40,865 bases of DNA, from contig DDXT01000078.1 in the NCBI GenBank assembly GCA_002347755.1, forward strand, positions 1 through 40,865, in the 5' to 3' direction. Position 1 is the first letter of the stretch. Each line of letters opens with the position of its first letter. Below the pieces are notes generated by a model, which was not told the DNA's origin, did no database searches, and saw nothing but the letters and a program-made list of their open reading frames with translations. Made by a program: the position numbers and the translations under genes. The stretch comes from Caryophanales bacterium UBA2253. Its GTDB lineage: Bacteria > Bacillota_I > Bacilli_A > ML615J-28 > CAG-698. This document shows positions 10,301 through 18,067 of the stretch, piece by piece.

Positions 10301-11797
10301 TTGCAAAGCGAGATCCGGGCTTTGAAAGCCGAGATCGAAAAACTGAAGCAAACGCCAGCCGATCCGTCGCAGCTGATCCGGGAATTCCGCGAGGAACTGA
10401 ATCGCAACCGCGAAGAACTCCGGTTGCTGGCAGCGCAGAAACAAAAAGAGATCCAGGAGATCGCGGAAACTTACGAAACCAAACTGCAGACCAATGAAGA
10501 AGAAAAAGCGGCTTTGGTTTTGGAAAACGACGAGAAGATGCAAGAGATCAATACTCTGCAGAGTCAAGTTGCCAATAAGGATTCCGTGTTGCAAAACATG
10601 AAGAATTCCATGAAGCAGTTCTCGGAAGATGACATTCTGGATCCGGATTTCAAACGCCGCATTCGGGTCATTCGGGACATGCAGCGGGAAATCCAAAACC
10701 GTTTGGCCGAGGAAGAAGAAGCCAACCGGAATTCCAGCGCCTCTTTGCAAACCAAAATCACCCAAAGACAGCAGGACATCGAAAAACTCAACAGCCGCAT
10801 CGATCAGCTTTCGGACAGTTTCAATTCCAACCGGGACTTCACCGCTACTACCAAAGAAGCCTTCGAAAAAGCCCGGGCGAAAGCTTTGCTTGAACTTCAG
10901 CTTCAGGAAGAGCGTTTGGGAGAACTTGAAGAAGATTTAGCCCGAATCACCGCCAAATACCAAAACTTCGTGGCTGCCAAACAGCAGGAAATGGCCAATC
11001 TGAAGACTAAAGAAGGTCAGATCATTGACTATTATCTTCGGAAGATCCGCCAAGATTATGCCTTGACCGCGAATTCCAAAGAAGTACAACAGGTGGAAAG
11101 CGAACGCAACTTGCTGATGGATCAGCTGAATGAACTGAAGATGACGCAGGAAAAAACTTCCGAAACCATCGCCAAACAAAGCGAAGAACTTTCCAAAGTC
11201 CTTAATACCAACCAGAATTTGCAAACTCAGCTTTTTGTTGATCGCAAAGCCGCCATCGAAAAAGAAGCCCGCTTGCTTGAAGAAGACATCCGCGAGCAAT
11301 CTTTGGAATACAATAATTTGGTCCGAAAACTGACCGATCTGAAAACCGAGTTGGACAAACGTTTGGATTACGAAAAGAAACTGCGAAACAACGAAGAGAA
11401 AGTTTCGGATTTCTTCAATAACAAATTATTCCTTGGGGAATGCCTAAGCGAATACAATGCGAAGACCAAACAAATGGAAGCCATCCAGGCCAGGATTGAT
11501 TCCCTCGGGAATGATCCGACCTTGAAGACCGATCTGCTCAAGGCCAAAGCCGAAATGACCGATCTGGAAGTTCATCGCGACGATCTGCATTCCAAGATCG
11601 ACTTCTCGAAGAAGAACCTAAAAGACTTGGAAGGAAATGAAGCGGTCATGATTTATGTTAAACTTGTCAGCCAAATCGACCAAATCAAGACGATCGTCAA
11701 AGATCTTCGCGACCAGGCGGAACCGCTCAAGGAAAGAATTCTGGCGAAGAACAAAGAACTGGAAGCTTTGATGAAAGAAAAATCCGAAATCGTATGA
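7388..11797 (+). CDS. Giant coiled-coil protein with lysine-rich N terminus
   Basis: A 1469-residue protein made almost entirely of heptad-type coiled coil, rich in E, K, Q, L and A. The first 140 residues are different: lysine-, proline- and alanine-rich and histone-H1-like (repeated KKP, KPKAN, KPAEK), probably disordered. Coiled coil then runs from about 190 to 900. Residues about 921-967 break the pattern with a tyrosine/proline-rich stretch (PYKYYNYEN, SYSPPYPN), and coiled coil resumes to the C terminus. There is no signal peptide or transmembrane segment. AGGAGGG precedes the ATG. SMC- or Rad50-type ATPase motifs are absent, so it is not an SMC protein. A cytoskeletal, scaffold or nucleoid-linked role is inferred from architecture and from the two membrane-protein genes upstream. 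Confidence 0.85.
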   Translation: MENNQKETKKTSVKKVVKGKTTVAKKAIKKPAVKSTKPKANPAIVKTRAGANKEPLMKKEEKTMDVVERLKSVLSDLRGNAVPKAEAVTPKGTLPALKPAPEEVKKIPAKPAEKRPLNELKSENEPAASKAKAKVLSANSKKSADDLLNKMNTASEKPVSETKMPLPIKEGKTNVADQPKAASTDYNRMQEIIAAQKKLKQLMESEALKAESKERNFKEKMGLAQRLEEEEPESVTIEELQKEQKKVEVLNSEIRRLLAEKTALEAAIKKVIEVKFSGVPVIDPEKLNLTPSLQPGSKTAQEAEVPEVTKTISEIEEVLKTLQKKHGENLRSLEAAEKSKRDLEEKLNKQTAIASQLEKEIAFLRGEVLKGTAKSANSGAKAEAAPKTDAKLLKENESLKAQLEKAKNNLAAIRAAAKAEMNEKLSGISKQFQDKSKESLKLQKEIETLRKDIENQKAKEEQLKTSYLNGKKEEARLKKEIEVVKLSTLKEQNLLMKGDNNEALLATTAQYQETKRENAKLQQQIEKLKNDLNNNFVLRDEKIRKAKEAEKAQLEAEKERDKIRKELEERNKTYEPLKVKEAEERFLLAAEKKEKQRLADKLQALREKVDANRLLETENKKLFEAEKREKNKLAKRIEKMKADKKNLQALIRDYKKQEEAQAAKDLENAQILQAEKDGRAQVDKELEQLRLEVDGLVSSINELRQTNEALRSHADEESIQTPADEQSIQADFARMKEENVLIGSALEEQKEINSKLKEQIKNQSSDRVKQLEQELNSKNDDLDGLREENRRLQTSLNDLSQYNEALQSQVAQGDGKAENPETTAVSEETAQLRENNERLIASFNDLNLALELLKNKYADLEKAYAAEKNKPAPIPAAVIPSHDDQPRINALIGELKQTQELLKSRDLEMEILKSNLFREQNRINYPEPYKYYNYENLPCGAKAPGMSYSPPYPNVMAQPTLAPEDRQEKDALQSEIRALKAEIEKLKQTPADPSQLIREFREELNRNREELRLLAAQKQKEIQEIAETYETKLQTNEEEKAALVLENDEKMQEINTLQSQVANKDSVLQNMKNSMKQFSEDDILDPDFKRRIRVIRDMQREIQNRLAEEEEANRNSSASLQTKITQRQQDIEKLNSRIDQLSDSFNSNRDFTATTKEAFEKARAKALLELQLQEERLGELEEDLARITAKYQNFVAAKQQEMANLKTKEGQIIDYYLRKIRQDYALTANSKEVQQVESERNLLMDQLNELKMTQEKTSETIAKQSEELSKVLNTNQNLQTQLFVDRKAAIEKEARLLEEDIREQSLEYNNLVRKLTDLKTELDKRLDYEKKLRNNEEKVSDFFNNKLFLGECLSEYNAKTKQMEAIQARIDSLGNDPTLKTDLLKAKAEMTDLEVHRDDLHSKIDFSKKNLKDLEGNEAVMIYVKLVSQIDQIKTIVKDLRDQAEPLKERILAKNKELEALMKEKSEIV

Positions 11798-12465
11798 TCA
11801 TTACCATCGACCCCTCAATCACGGAATCACTCCCCGATTTTAACGTCATCCCGCTGATCATGGATGTTACTGTTGAAAACAGCGCCAAAATCGCCGGACT
11901 GATTGCGAATTATGAACAAAAGATAGCTGAGGAATATTCATTGGAGGACGTCTTGAATATTCCTCTTATTAAAGAAGCCCGGGACGGTTACAAAAAGCTT
12001 GGGAAGGACCCGAGCCGTTACCGCTTGGCCGTCGAATCCCTGTATCGGCGGATCGTCAAGGGAAATTCCCTGTATCAGATCAACAACGTGGTTGACGCCG
12101 GAAACATTCTTTCTTTGGAAACGGTGCGTTCGACCGCGGTCATGGATTACGATAAGATCCAAGGCGATGTTATCATTCGGAAAGGCACCGAAGCTGATGA
12201 TTACATCGGAATCGGCCGCGGAAAACTGAATGTTTCGAACATTCCCGTCTATGTTGATGAACAAGGCCCCTTCGGATCGACGACCTCAGATAGCCCAAGG
12301 ACGCAGATCGGGCCGGAAACCAAACGCATATTTCTGATGATCATTTGCTTCAGCCGGGTTCTTTTGGAAGAACATCGGAATTTTGCGATTTCCCTTTTCC
12401 AAGAATATGCGAACGGGGAAAACATTAAAACCGTGGATGTGAAAAAAGCATCCGGTAAGGAATAA
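11794..12465 (+). CDS. B3/4-domain protein (PheRS beta-subunit editing-domain homologue)
   Basis: A 223-residue protein resembling stand-alone B3/4 domains, the fold that edits mis-charged Tyr-tRNA(Phe) in phenylalanyl-tRNA synthetase beta. Supporting features are the segment around KEARDGYKKLGKDPSRYRLA, the SLYRRIVKGNSLYQINNVVD stretch and a later GRGKLNVSNIPVYVDEQGPFGS, in the order seen in this family. Stand-alone members are widespread in Bacillota and mostly uncharacterised. The ATG overlaps the coiled-coil gene's stop by four bases, and the stop lies five bases before glnS, so it sits in a translation-related position. Trans-editing of a mischarged tRNA is inference. Confidence 0.8.
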   Translation: MIITIDPSITESLPDFNVIPLIMDVTVENSAKIAGLIANYEQKIAEEYSLEDVLNIPLIKEARDGYKKLGKDPSRYRLAVESLYRRIVKGNSLYQINNVVDAGNILSLETVRSTAVMDYDKIQGDVIIRKGTEADDYIGIGRGKLNVSNIPVYVDEQGPFGSTTSDSPRTQIGPETKRIFLMIICFSRVLLEEHRNFAISLFQEYANGENIKTVDVKKASGKE

Positions 12466-12470
12466 AAAAT

Positions 12471-14114
12471 ATGGAAGAAATCTCCAACTTTATAAAAACC
12501 ATTATGAAAAGCGATTTGGATTCCGGAAAAACCGAGACGATTTTGACCCGGTTCCCGCCGGAACCAAATGCTTACCTGCATATCGGCCATGCTCGGGCTT
12601 TGGTTACCAATTTCGAATTGGCCAAAGAATTCGGAGGCAAAACCAATCTGCGGTTTGACGATACCAATCCCGCCAAGGAAGAAGCCGAATTTGTTGACGC
12701 CATCATCAATGACATTGAATGGCTGGGATACCATCCCGCGAACATATTCTTCGGCTCCGATTATTTTGGGAAGACTTACGATCTGGCTTTGAAACTGATC
12801 AAGGCCGGTTTGGCCTATGTTGACGATCTGTCCCAAGATGACATCAAGGTCTACCGCGGCGATCTGAACAATCCGGGCAAAAATTCCCCTTTCCGCGATC
12901 GCAGCGTGGCGGAGAATCTGAAATTGTTCGATAACATGAAAAACGGAAAATATCCGGAAGGCGAAAAAGTCCTGCGCGCCAAAATTGACATGAGTCATCC
13001 GAACATCAACATGCGCGACCCGGTTTTATACCGGATCCTGTTCATCAACCATCATCGTCAAGGCACCAAATGGTGTGTTTATCCGATGTATGATTTCGCG
13101 CATCCAATCCAAGACGCCATTGAAGGGATCACTCATTCTTTGTGCAGTCTGGAATATGACAACCACCGGATCCTCTATGAATGGGTCATCGAACAGTGCT
13201 TCGGAAAACGGGATTTTCCGAAACAGATCGAATTCGGCCGTTTAAACATCACCAATACGATCATGAGCAAACGCTATTTGCGTCAATTGGTGACGGAAGG
13301 CAAAGTTGAAGGATACGATGACCCGCGAATGCCGACGCTGGTGGGATTAAGGCGCCGGGGCTATACCCCGGAAGCCATCAAAGCCTTCATTTTGGCTTCG
13401 GGACTTTCGCGAATCAATTCCACGATCGAAGGCAACATGCTTGAGCACTTTTTGCGCGAAGACCTGAAATTGAAAGCGGCTCGGCTGATGGCGGTCGTAA
13501 GTCCGCTGAAAGTCACCATTGACAATTATCCGGAAGGCCAAGTCGAATATCTGGACGCGGCCAACAACGCCGAAAACGAAGAACTTGGGAAACGTCAAAT
13601 CGCCTTCTCGAAACATATTTACATCAACCGCGATGATTTTGCCTTGGAAAAACCGGACAAACACTATAAACGCTTGGCTTTGGGGCTGGAAGTTCGTTTA
13701 TACAATGCTTACTTCATAACTGCCAATAGCGTAAGCCAAGAGCTTGAGGGAAACATCACCGAAGTGCACTGCACTTACGACCCAGCGACCAAAAGCAATT
13801 CCGGGTTCAACGAACGCAAACCGAACGGTACCATCCATTACGTGGAAGCCACCACGGCCCGCCCGGCAGTTTTCAATCTTTTTGAACCGCTGATCACCGA
13901 TATCGATGACGAGACCATCAGTTTAGCAGATCGGATCAATCCGAATTCCTGGGTAAAAGCCGAAGGATTCTTGGAGAACCCGAAACCGCATTTTGAAGAG
14001 GGCGAAAAATACCAATTCATCCGGGACGGATATTACGCGGTTGACAAGACTTCGACCGACGATAAATTGGTTTTCAACCGCATAACTTCGCTGAAATCAT
14101 CAACAAATAAATAG
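12471..14114 (+). CDS. glnS: Glutaminyl-tRNA synthetase
   Basis: A class I aminoacyl-tRNA synthetase charging tRNA(Gln) directly. The 547-residue length fits bacterial GlnRS. The ATP-binding HIGH motif is at residues 37-40 within FPPEPNAYLHIGHAR, the KMSKS-equivalent is IMSKR near residue 265, and NLRFDDTNP plus the anticodon-binding beta-barrel C-terminal half are GlnRS-like rather than GluRS-like. Many Bacillota lack GlnRS and form Gln-tRNA through GatCAB, so its presence is a lineage marker. It starts five bases after the B3/4 gene, with the ribosome site (AAGGA) inside that gene's end. pcrA follows after eight bases. Confidence 0.95.
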   Translation: MEEISNFIKTIMKSDLDSGKTETILTRFPPEPNAYLHIGHARALVTNFELAKEFGGKTNLRFDDTNPAKEEAEFVDAIINDIEWLGYHPANIFFGSDYFGKTYDLALKLIKAGLAYVDDLSQDDIKVYRGDLNNPGKNSPFRDRSVAENLKLFDNMKNGKYPEGEKVLRAKIDMSHPNINMRDPVLYRILFINHHRQGTKWCVYPMYDFAHPIQDAIEGITHSLCSLEYDNHRILYEWVIEQCFGKRDFPKQIEFGRLNITNTIMSKRYLRQLVTEGKVEGYDDPRMPTLVGLRRRGYTPEAIKAFILASGLSRINSTIEGNMLEHFLREDLKLKAARLMAVVSPLKVTIDNYPEGQVEYLDAANNAENEELGKRQIAFSKHIYINRDDFALEKPDKHYKRLALGLEVRLYNAYFITANSVSQELEGNITEVHCTYDPATKSNSGFNERKPNGTIHYVEATTARPAVFNLFEPLITDIDDETISLADRINPNSWVKAEGFLENPKPHFEEGEKYQFIRDGYYAVDKTSTDDKLVFNRITSLKSSTNK

Positions 14115-14122
14115 GAGACATT

Positions 14123-16255
14123 ATGCTAAGAAGTTTGAACGAGCAGCAAAGAGCAGCCGCGCTGGCGACTGATGGGCCAGTGATGGTCTTTGCTGGGGCA
14201 GGAAGCGGGAAGACCCGGACCCTGACGTACCGGATCGCCCATATGATTGCTCAGAAAAAAATCAAACCATTCCAAATATTGGCCATTACCTTTACCAACA
14301 AGGCCACCAACGAGATGAGGAACCGGCTGTTGAACCTGATCGGGCCCGAGTCGTATGACCTAACCATCAGTACCTTTCATTCCTTCTGCGCCCGGGTTTT
14401 GCGTCGGGACATCAACGTTTTGGGTTATGATCGCAGTTTCACCATCCTTGATGAGGAAGAACAGCTGAAGATCGTCACCGAAGTTTTAAAGGAAAACAAC
14501 GTTGATCGCAAGCAGTATCCCAGCAAGTCGGTTCAAAAATCACTGAACTATAACAAATGCGTCATGAAAAAACCGGATACCCCGCTGGAAATGCGGATCA
14601 TGAATTGGTATGAAGAGAAAATGAAGTCTCTTAATTTGTTGGACTTTGAGGATCTGCTCCTCAAAACTTACGAGATCTTTACCCAATTTCCGAATGTTTT
14701 GGAAAAATACCGCGACCGTTACCAATATGTTTTGGTCGATGAGTTCCAGGACACCAATCTGGTTCAGTATAAACTAATGAAGATGCTGGCCGAAAAGTCG
14801 CGAAATTTGTTCGTGGTTGGTGACGATGACCAAAGCATTTACAGTTTTCGGGGAACCAACTACGAGAACATGAATTTGTTCAAACAGGATTTTCCGGAAT
14901 ACCAGATGTTCATTTTGAACCAGAATTACCGTTCCACCCAAAACATCCTGGACGGCTGCAACCTGCTGATCAAGAACAATGAGAACCGGCAAAAAAAGCA
15001 ATTGTTTTCCGACACTCCGGGAGAACCGGGGGATGTTCAGATCTATCAGGCCTACAACGAGAAAGAAGAAGTCGATTACATTTTGGACCGAATCTTCTCG
15101 CTTAAGCTCCACGGAGCGGAATACTCTTCTTTCGCGGTGCTGTACCGAAACAGCAGTCTGCTGCGAAATCTGGAACTTGGGATCATCCAAATGGGACTTC
15201 CTTATCGAGTTTTCGGTGGCATTTCCTACTTAAGACGACGTGAAGTCAAAGACATCATCGCTTATTTCAAACTGCTGGTCAATCCGAACGACGTTTACAG
15301 CCTGCAAAGAGTCATCAACGTGCCGTCCCGGGCTTTGGGCGAAGCCACGGTCGCCAAAGTGTTGGAGATCCAAAAAAAATATAAGCTTACTTTGCTTGAT
15401 GCCATCGATGCTTGTAAGACGCTGATCTCCGAACGCCGTTTCGAAACGCTAACGGAATTCAAAAAATTGATTTCCGAGTTTTCCGAAAAACTGGAAACCG
15501 AGAAGCTCACCGACATATTCGATCAATTGGTCGAGAGGATCAAATATCAGGAATACCTGATGGAAGACGAAGACGGCGAAGAACGTTGGGAAAACGTTCA
15601 GGAATTCAAGAGCATCTTGGTCCAGATCGAAGAAAGCGAAAGCGACATGTCCCGGAAAGAGCGCTTGGAAGCGGCCTTCGATGATGCCATCCTTTCGGAT
15701 GACAAACTCCAAAACCAAAGGCAAGCGGCCAACGGCATCACTCTTTCCACGATTCATTCCGTCAAAGGGCTGGAATTCGATTATGTTTTCGTGATTGGGT
15801 TGGAAGAGAACATCTTCCCGAACGTTTACCGGTTCGCTTCTGATTCTGAACTGGAAGAAGAGCGGCGGATCGCTTACGTGGCTTTCACCAGAGCCAAGAA
15901 GAAACTGTTTTTATTAAGCACCAAGACCCGACTTTTATACGGCGAACGGTTTAACAACAAAACCTCCCGCTTTGTGTTGGAATTTACGGGAGCCAACAAC
16001 AATGTTGAGGGAATCGAAACCGAAGTCGTGGCGGAAAAGCCGTTTGAAAGACAATTGGAAAAACCAAGACCGAAAATGGCGCTGAACATGAAAAATGATG
16101 TTGGCGACTTCCGGGTCGGCGATAAAGTCGTCCATGACAAATTCGGAGAAGGAATAATCATTGCCATCAACAAAGACATCGGTCAGATTTTCTTTGATCA
16201 GATGAACGCCTTGACCAAGATATTGCTGACCCACCCCGCTTTAAAGAAAAAGTAA
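14123..16255 (+). CDS. pcrA: ATP-dependent DNA helicase PcrA (UvrD family)
   Basis: A superfamily 1A 3'-5' DNA helicase used in repair and rolling-circle replication. The 710-residue length is typical. The Q-motif (LNEQQRAA) precedes Walker A GAGSGKT (residues 25-31). Motif II is VDEFQDTN near 206, followed by DDQSIYSFRG (motif III) and QNYRS (motif IV); the later motifs are TIHSVKGLEFDYVFV and EERRIAYVAFTRAKKKL. The last 50 residues (FRVGDKVVHDKFGEG) form the PcrA C-terminal Tudor-like domain that contacts RNA polymerase. GGAGA precedes the ATG. In Bacillota ligA normally follows pcrA; here ligA lies 7.1 kb downstream. The stop codon lies inside a 20-base stem-loop that is duplicated 186 bases on. 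Confidence 0.96.
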   Translation: MLRSLNEQQRAAALATDGPVMVFAGAGSGKTRTLTYRIAHMIAQKKIKPFQILAITFTNKATNEMRNRLLNLIGPESYDLTISTFHSFCARVLRRDINVLGYDRSFTILDEEEQLKIVTEVLKENNVDRKQYPSKSVQKSLNYNKCVMKKPDTPLEMRIMNWYEEKMKSLNLLDFEDLLLKTYEIFTQFPNVLEKYRDRYQYVLVDEFQDTNLVQYKLMKMLAEKSRNLFVVGDDDQSIYSFRGTNYENMNLFKQDFPEYQMFILNQNYRSTQNILDGCNLLIKNNENRQKKQLFSDTPGEPGDVQIYQAYNEKEEVDYILDRIFSLKLHGAEYSSFAVLYRNSSLLRNLELGIIQMGLPYRVFGGISYLRRREVKDIIAYFKLLVNPNDVYSLQRVINVPSRALGEATVAKVLEIQKKYKLTLLDAIDACKTLISERRFETLTEFKKLISEFSEKLETEKLTDIFDQLVERIKYQEYLMEDEDGEERWENVQEFKSILVQIEESESDMSRKERLEAAFDDAILSDDKLQNQRQAANGITLSTIHSVKGLEFDYVFVIGLEENIFPNVYRFASDSELEEERRIAYVAFTRAKKKLFLLSTKTRLLYGERFNNKTSRFVLEFTGANNNVEGIETEVVAEKPFERQLEKPRPKMALNMKNDVGDFRVGDKVVHDKFGEGIIIAINKDIGQIFFDQMNALTKILLTHPALKKK

Positions 16256-16270
16256 GGAGCGATCCTTACT
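16251..16270 (+). repeat. Left copy of a 20-bp duplicated stem-loop flanking element copy A
   Basis: AGTAAGGAGCGATCCTTACT, an 8-bp stem with a 4-base loop, containing the pcrA stop codon. A second copy with one base changed starts immediately after the other end of the element (16437-16456). The two copies abut the element exactly, as a target-site duplication would. Confidence 0.85.
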
Positions 16271-16272
16271 CG

Positions 16273-16301
16273 GAGCGTTGACAAAGTCAACGCTCATTTT
16301 T
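16273..16301 (+). terminator. Intrinsic terminator carried by element copy A (serves pcrA)
   Basis: A perfect 10-bp stem GAGCGTTGAC/GTCAACGCTC with an AAA loop (16273-16295), followed by ATTTTTTC. It lies 17 bases after the pcrA stop. Confidence 0.9.
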
Positions 16302-16399
16302 TCTTGTAATAAAATGGGACAATGACATCAAAAAGATATCTTTTTCGAGTCTAAAAAAGTGTTTTTTTGCTTTTTCAAGATAGTTGTGGGGAAAAAACG

Positions 16400-16423
16400 A
16401 ACCCCATCTTTGAAAATGGGGTT
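16400..16423 (-). terminator. Minus-strand hairpin terminator in element copy A
   Basis: Stem AACCCCAT/ATGGGGTT with an 8-base loop. Read on the minus strand it is followed by CG and then six T. No gene is convergent here, so it is probably a property of the element rather than a dedicated terminator. Confidence 0.55.
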
Positions 16424-16436
16424 TGTCATCAGTCTG

Positions 16437-16456
16437 AGTAAGGAGAGATCCTTACT
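16437..16456 (+). repeat. Right copy of the duplicated stem-loop, with T-run
   Basis: AGTAAGGAGAGATCCTTACT followed by TTTTTG, that is, a stem-loop with the tail of an intrinsic terminator. It is the likely original pcrA terminator, displaced from the pcrA stop codon by element copy A. It differs from 16251-16270 at one base. Confidence 0.8.
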
Positions 16457-16531
16457 TTTTGAATAAAAAGAAGTCCCTTATTTGGTACGATGTCGATGGT
16501 AACGGTAATATTTTTGAAAAAAAACTACCTT

Positions 16532-16561
16532 ACTCGGCAAAAACTCGGCAAACATTTGCAT
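16532..16561 (+). repeat. Left direct repeat flanking the AT-rich two-gene module
   Basis: Two tandem ACTCGGCAAA units (16532-16541, 16543-16552) followed by CATTTGCAT. The same arrangement (AGTCGGCAAA, ACTCGGCAAA, then AGAATGCAT) occurs at 18780-18809, just at the end of the second gene. The first 21 bases match with two differences. This may be an integration-site repeat or simple remnant duplication. The 75 bases between 16457 and 16531 hold nothing I can identify. Confidence 0.65.
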
Positions 16562-16584
16562 AACAAATTATTGTGTGATATAAT
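16556..16584 (+). promoter_or_regulatory. Promoter of the deaminase module
   Basis: TTGCAT (16556-16561), a 17-base spacer and TATAAT (16579-16584) preceded by TGA, giving an extended -10. The ribosome site AGGGTGA (16591-16597) is five bases before ATG 16603. The -35 overlaps the left direct repeat. Confidence 0.82.
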
Positions 16585-16602
16585 AATCACAGGGTGAAAA
16601 AA

Positions 16603-18066
16603 ATGGAGACAGGAAAAACCTATAATTTCAGTCAATTAGAAGATGAAGTTCAATCTTTTAACAAAGAAATTTCACAACTAAAGGATATCGATATTTCTTT
16701 AGCAATAGAGGAGAATAGAGAAAAAACGATAGATTTATTGCAAGAGTTGTGTGTAAAAATCTCAGTAAACAATTTTTCCACAATTAAGGAGATAAAATCA
16801 CTTCGAAAAAAAGATATGTTTCAGGTTTTTTCAACATACCGCTTTCTTGATCCTTTTGTTGGAGCAATACTTATTAGAATAACAAAAGAAAACAAAACCA
16901 TTTTATCCGCGTGCTGTAGGGGGGCAGTTGATAAAGATAGCCATGCAGAATTTACCTTGCTTGAAAAGTTATGCAGGGATGAAATTATTTCTGAAAACGA
17001 CATTTTGTTTACCACATTAGAGCCTTGCACAAAAGACAGCAGAAGCCAATGGAAAGAACCATGTTGTGAATTGCTTTTTAAGCGCGGGATAAAAAATGTT
17101 TACATTGGGGTTTTAGATCCGAACCCAATTATTACGGGAAAAGGATTAGAATATTTATTAAAAAAGGGGATGAATGTGAATTTCTTCAATTTGAAAAACA
17201 GAGAGAAAATCAGCGAAAACAACAAAATGTTCTTTATGCAATTTGATTATGGGAATCCAAAAATTTATAAAGACATTTTTGATACATTTATCAACTATTT
17301 GAACTTGAATTCTATGGAATATTATATTGCATTATCAAACGCCATGATCAAAGAAAGAAAGGAATTTTCTGAAAAATATGAATCAAAGTCAATTGACGAA
17401 AAATACTCCTATTTATTTCTCTTTTTTAAGAAAATGACACTGAACCGATCAATTTTATCTGCAAACCATGAAGTTGATAAATATACTTGTACAGATGATT
17501 TTGCATTATTTTTTTTTAATAAACCCAAAGACATTGTTGATGGGGCAACAATTTTGGTGATTGAGGCTAAAGATAAAATTTCCTTTATTGATGAATCTTT
17601 GTATGAAGCCATTGATAAAATTGAAAATATCCTAACACAATATTATAGCCAATATATACAAAACACAGGAGAAAATGCCCATCTTTCAGAAATAAAAAAA
17701 ATGGAAACGAAGATGTTTAAAGATGTCAAAGAAGAAGACAGTATTCTTAGGGAAGTAATTGTAAATGCATTAGTTCATAGAGATTATAAGTCGCCAATCT
17801 TTACAAAAATTGAATTATCAGAGGATTCCATTATTATCAAAAACCCGGTTAGTGAAAAAATCGATCAAATAGTCGTGGAAAAAATGAATGGTTTTAGGTA
17901 CAGCAGCAATCCGACAAACAGTAGATTGATGCGATATTTTATGGATGTAAAATTTTGCGAAAGAAATTCTAATGGTATGAAATTGGCAGAAAAGTACCAA
18001 TCATATATTTCATATCACTTGGATGAAAATATCCTTGAAACAATACTAAAAATTGGTGAAAAATGA
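16603..18066 (+). CDS. RibD-like zinc deaminase fused to a GHKL/HATPase_c_4-type domain
   Basis: A 487-residue cytoplasmic protein with an unusual fusion. After a helical N terminus, residues about 85-200 carry a cytidine-deaminase-fold active site: HAE (H114, E116), then LEPC (C142) and EPCC (C154/C155), followed by a RibD-like stretch with DPNP, TGKGLEYL and GMNV. From about 270 the protein resembles the ATP-binding part of AlbA_2/HATPase_c_4 (RecG-like) proteins: a strand region, then REVIVNALVHRDY (the E-x3-N ATP-binding box, E384 and N388) and a C-terminal NSRLMRYF...NSNGMKLAEKY resembling the family's G-box. The DNA-binding AlbA_2 half is replaced by the deaminase. A GTG at 16594 is possible, but ATG 16603 is better spaced from AGGGTGA. 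The gene is visibly AT-rich and uses AGA for arginine where neighbours use CGN, suggesting transfer. Riboflavin synthesis is unlikely because the RibD reductase domain and other rib genes are absent. Substrate unknown. Confidence 0.75.
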   Translation: METGKTYNFSQLEDEVQSFNKEISQLKDIDISLAIEENREKTIDLLQELCVKISVNNFSTIKEIKSLRKKDMFQVFSTYRFLDPFVGAILIRITKENKTILSACCRGAVDKDSHAEFTLLEKLCRDEIISENDILFTTLEPCTKDSRSQWKEPCCELLFKRGIKNVYIGVLDPNPIITGKGLEYLLKKGMNVNFFNLKNREKISENNKMFFMQFDYGNPKIYKDIFDTFINYLNLNSMEYYIALSNAMIKERKEFSEKYESKSIDEKYSYLFLFFKKMTLNRSILSANHEVDKYTCTDDFALFFFNKPKDIVDGATILVIEAKDKISFIDESLYEAIDKIENILTQYYSQYIQNTGENAHLSEIKKMETKMFKDVKEEDSILREVIVNALVHRDYKSPIFTKIELSEDSIIIKNPVSEKIDQIVVEKMNGFRYSSNPTNSRLMRYFMDVKFCERNSNGMKLAEKYQSYISYHLDENILETILKIGEK

Positions 18067-18067
18067 C

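Larger units (their letters stand above)
16271..16436 (+). mobile_element. MITE-like short element, copy A
   Basis: A 166-base non-coding sequence that recurs in inverted orientation at 40660-40826 with roughly ten differences by eye. The two ends are imperfect terminal inverted repeats: CAGACTGATGACAAA read inward from 16436 and CGGAGCGTTGACAAA read inward from 16271 (11 of 15 match; 12 of 15 in copy B). Inside are a perfect hairpin with T-run at 16273-16301, a 16-base palindrome (AAAAAGATATCTTTTT, 16330-16345) and a second hairpin (AACCCCAT/ATGGGGTT, 16400-16423) whose T-run lies on the minus strand. No ORF fits. It behaves like a miniature inverted-repeat transposable element that also supplies terminators in both directions. 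The parent transposase family is unknown. Confidence 0.8.

Noticed and set aside
7388..11797. SMC or Rad50-type ATPase
   Set aside because: It has long coiled coils but no Walker A, signature or Walker B motif at either end.
16603..18066. Riboflavin biosynthesis RibD
   Set aside because: The deaminase part is RibD-like, but the reductase domain is replaced by a GHKL-type domain and no rib genes or FMN leader are nearby.
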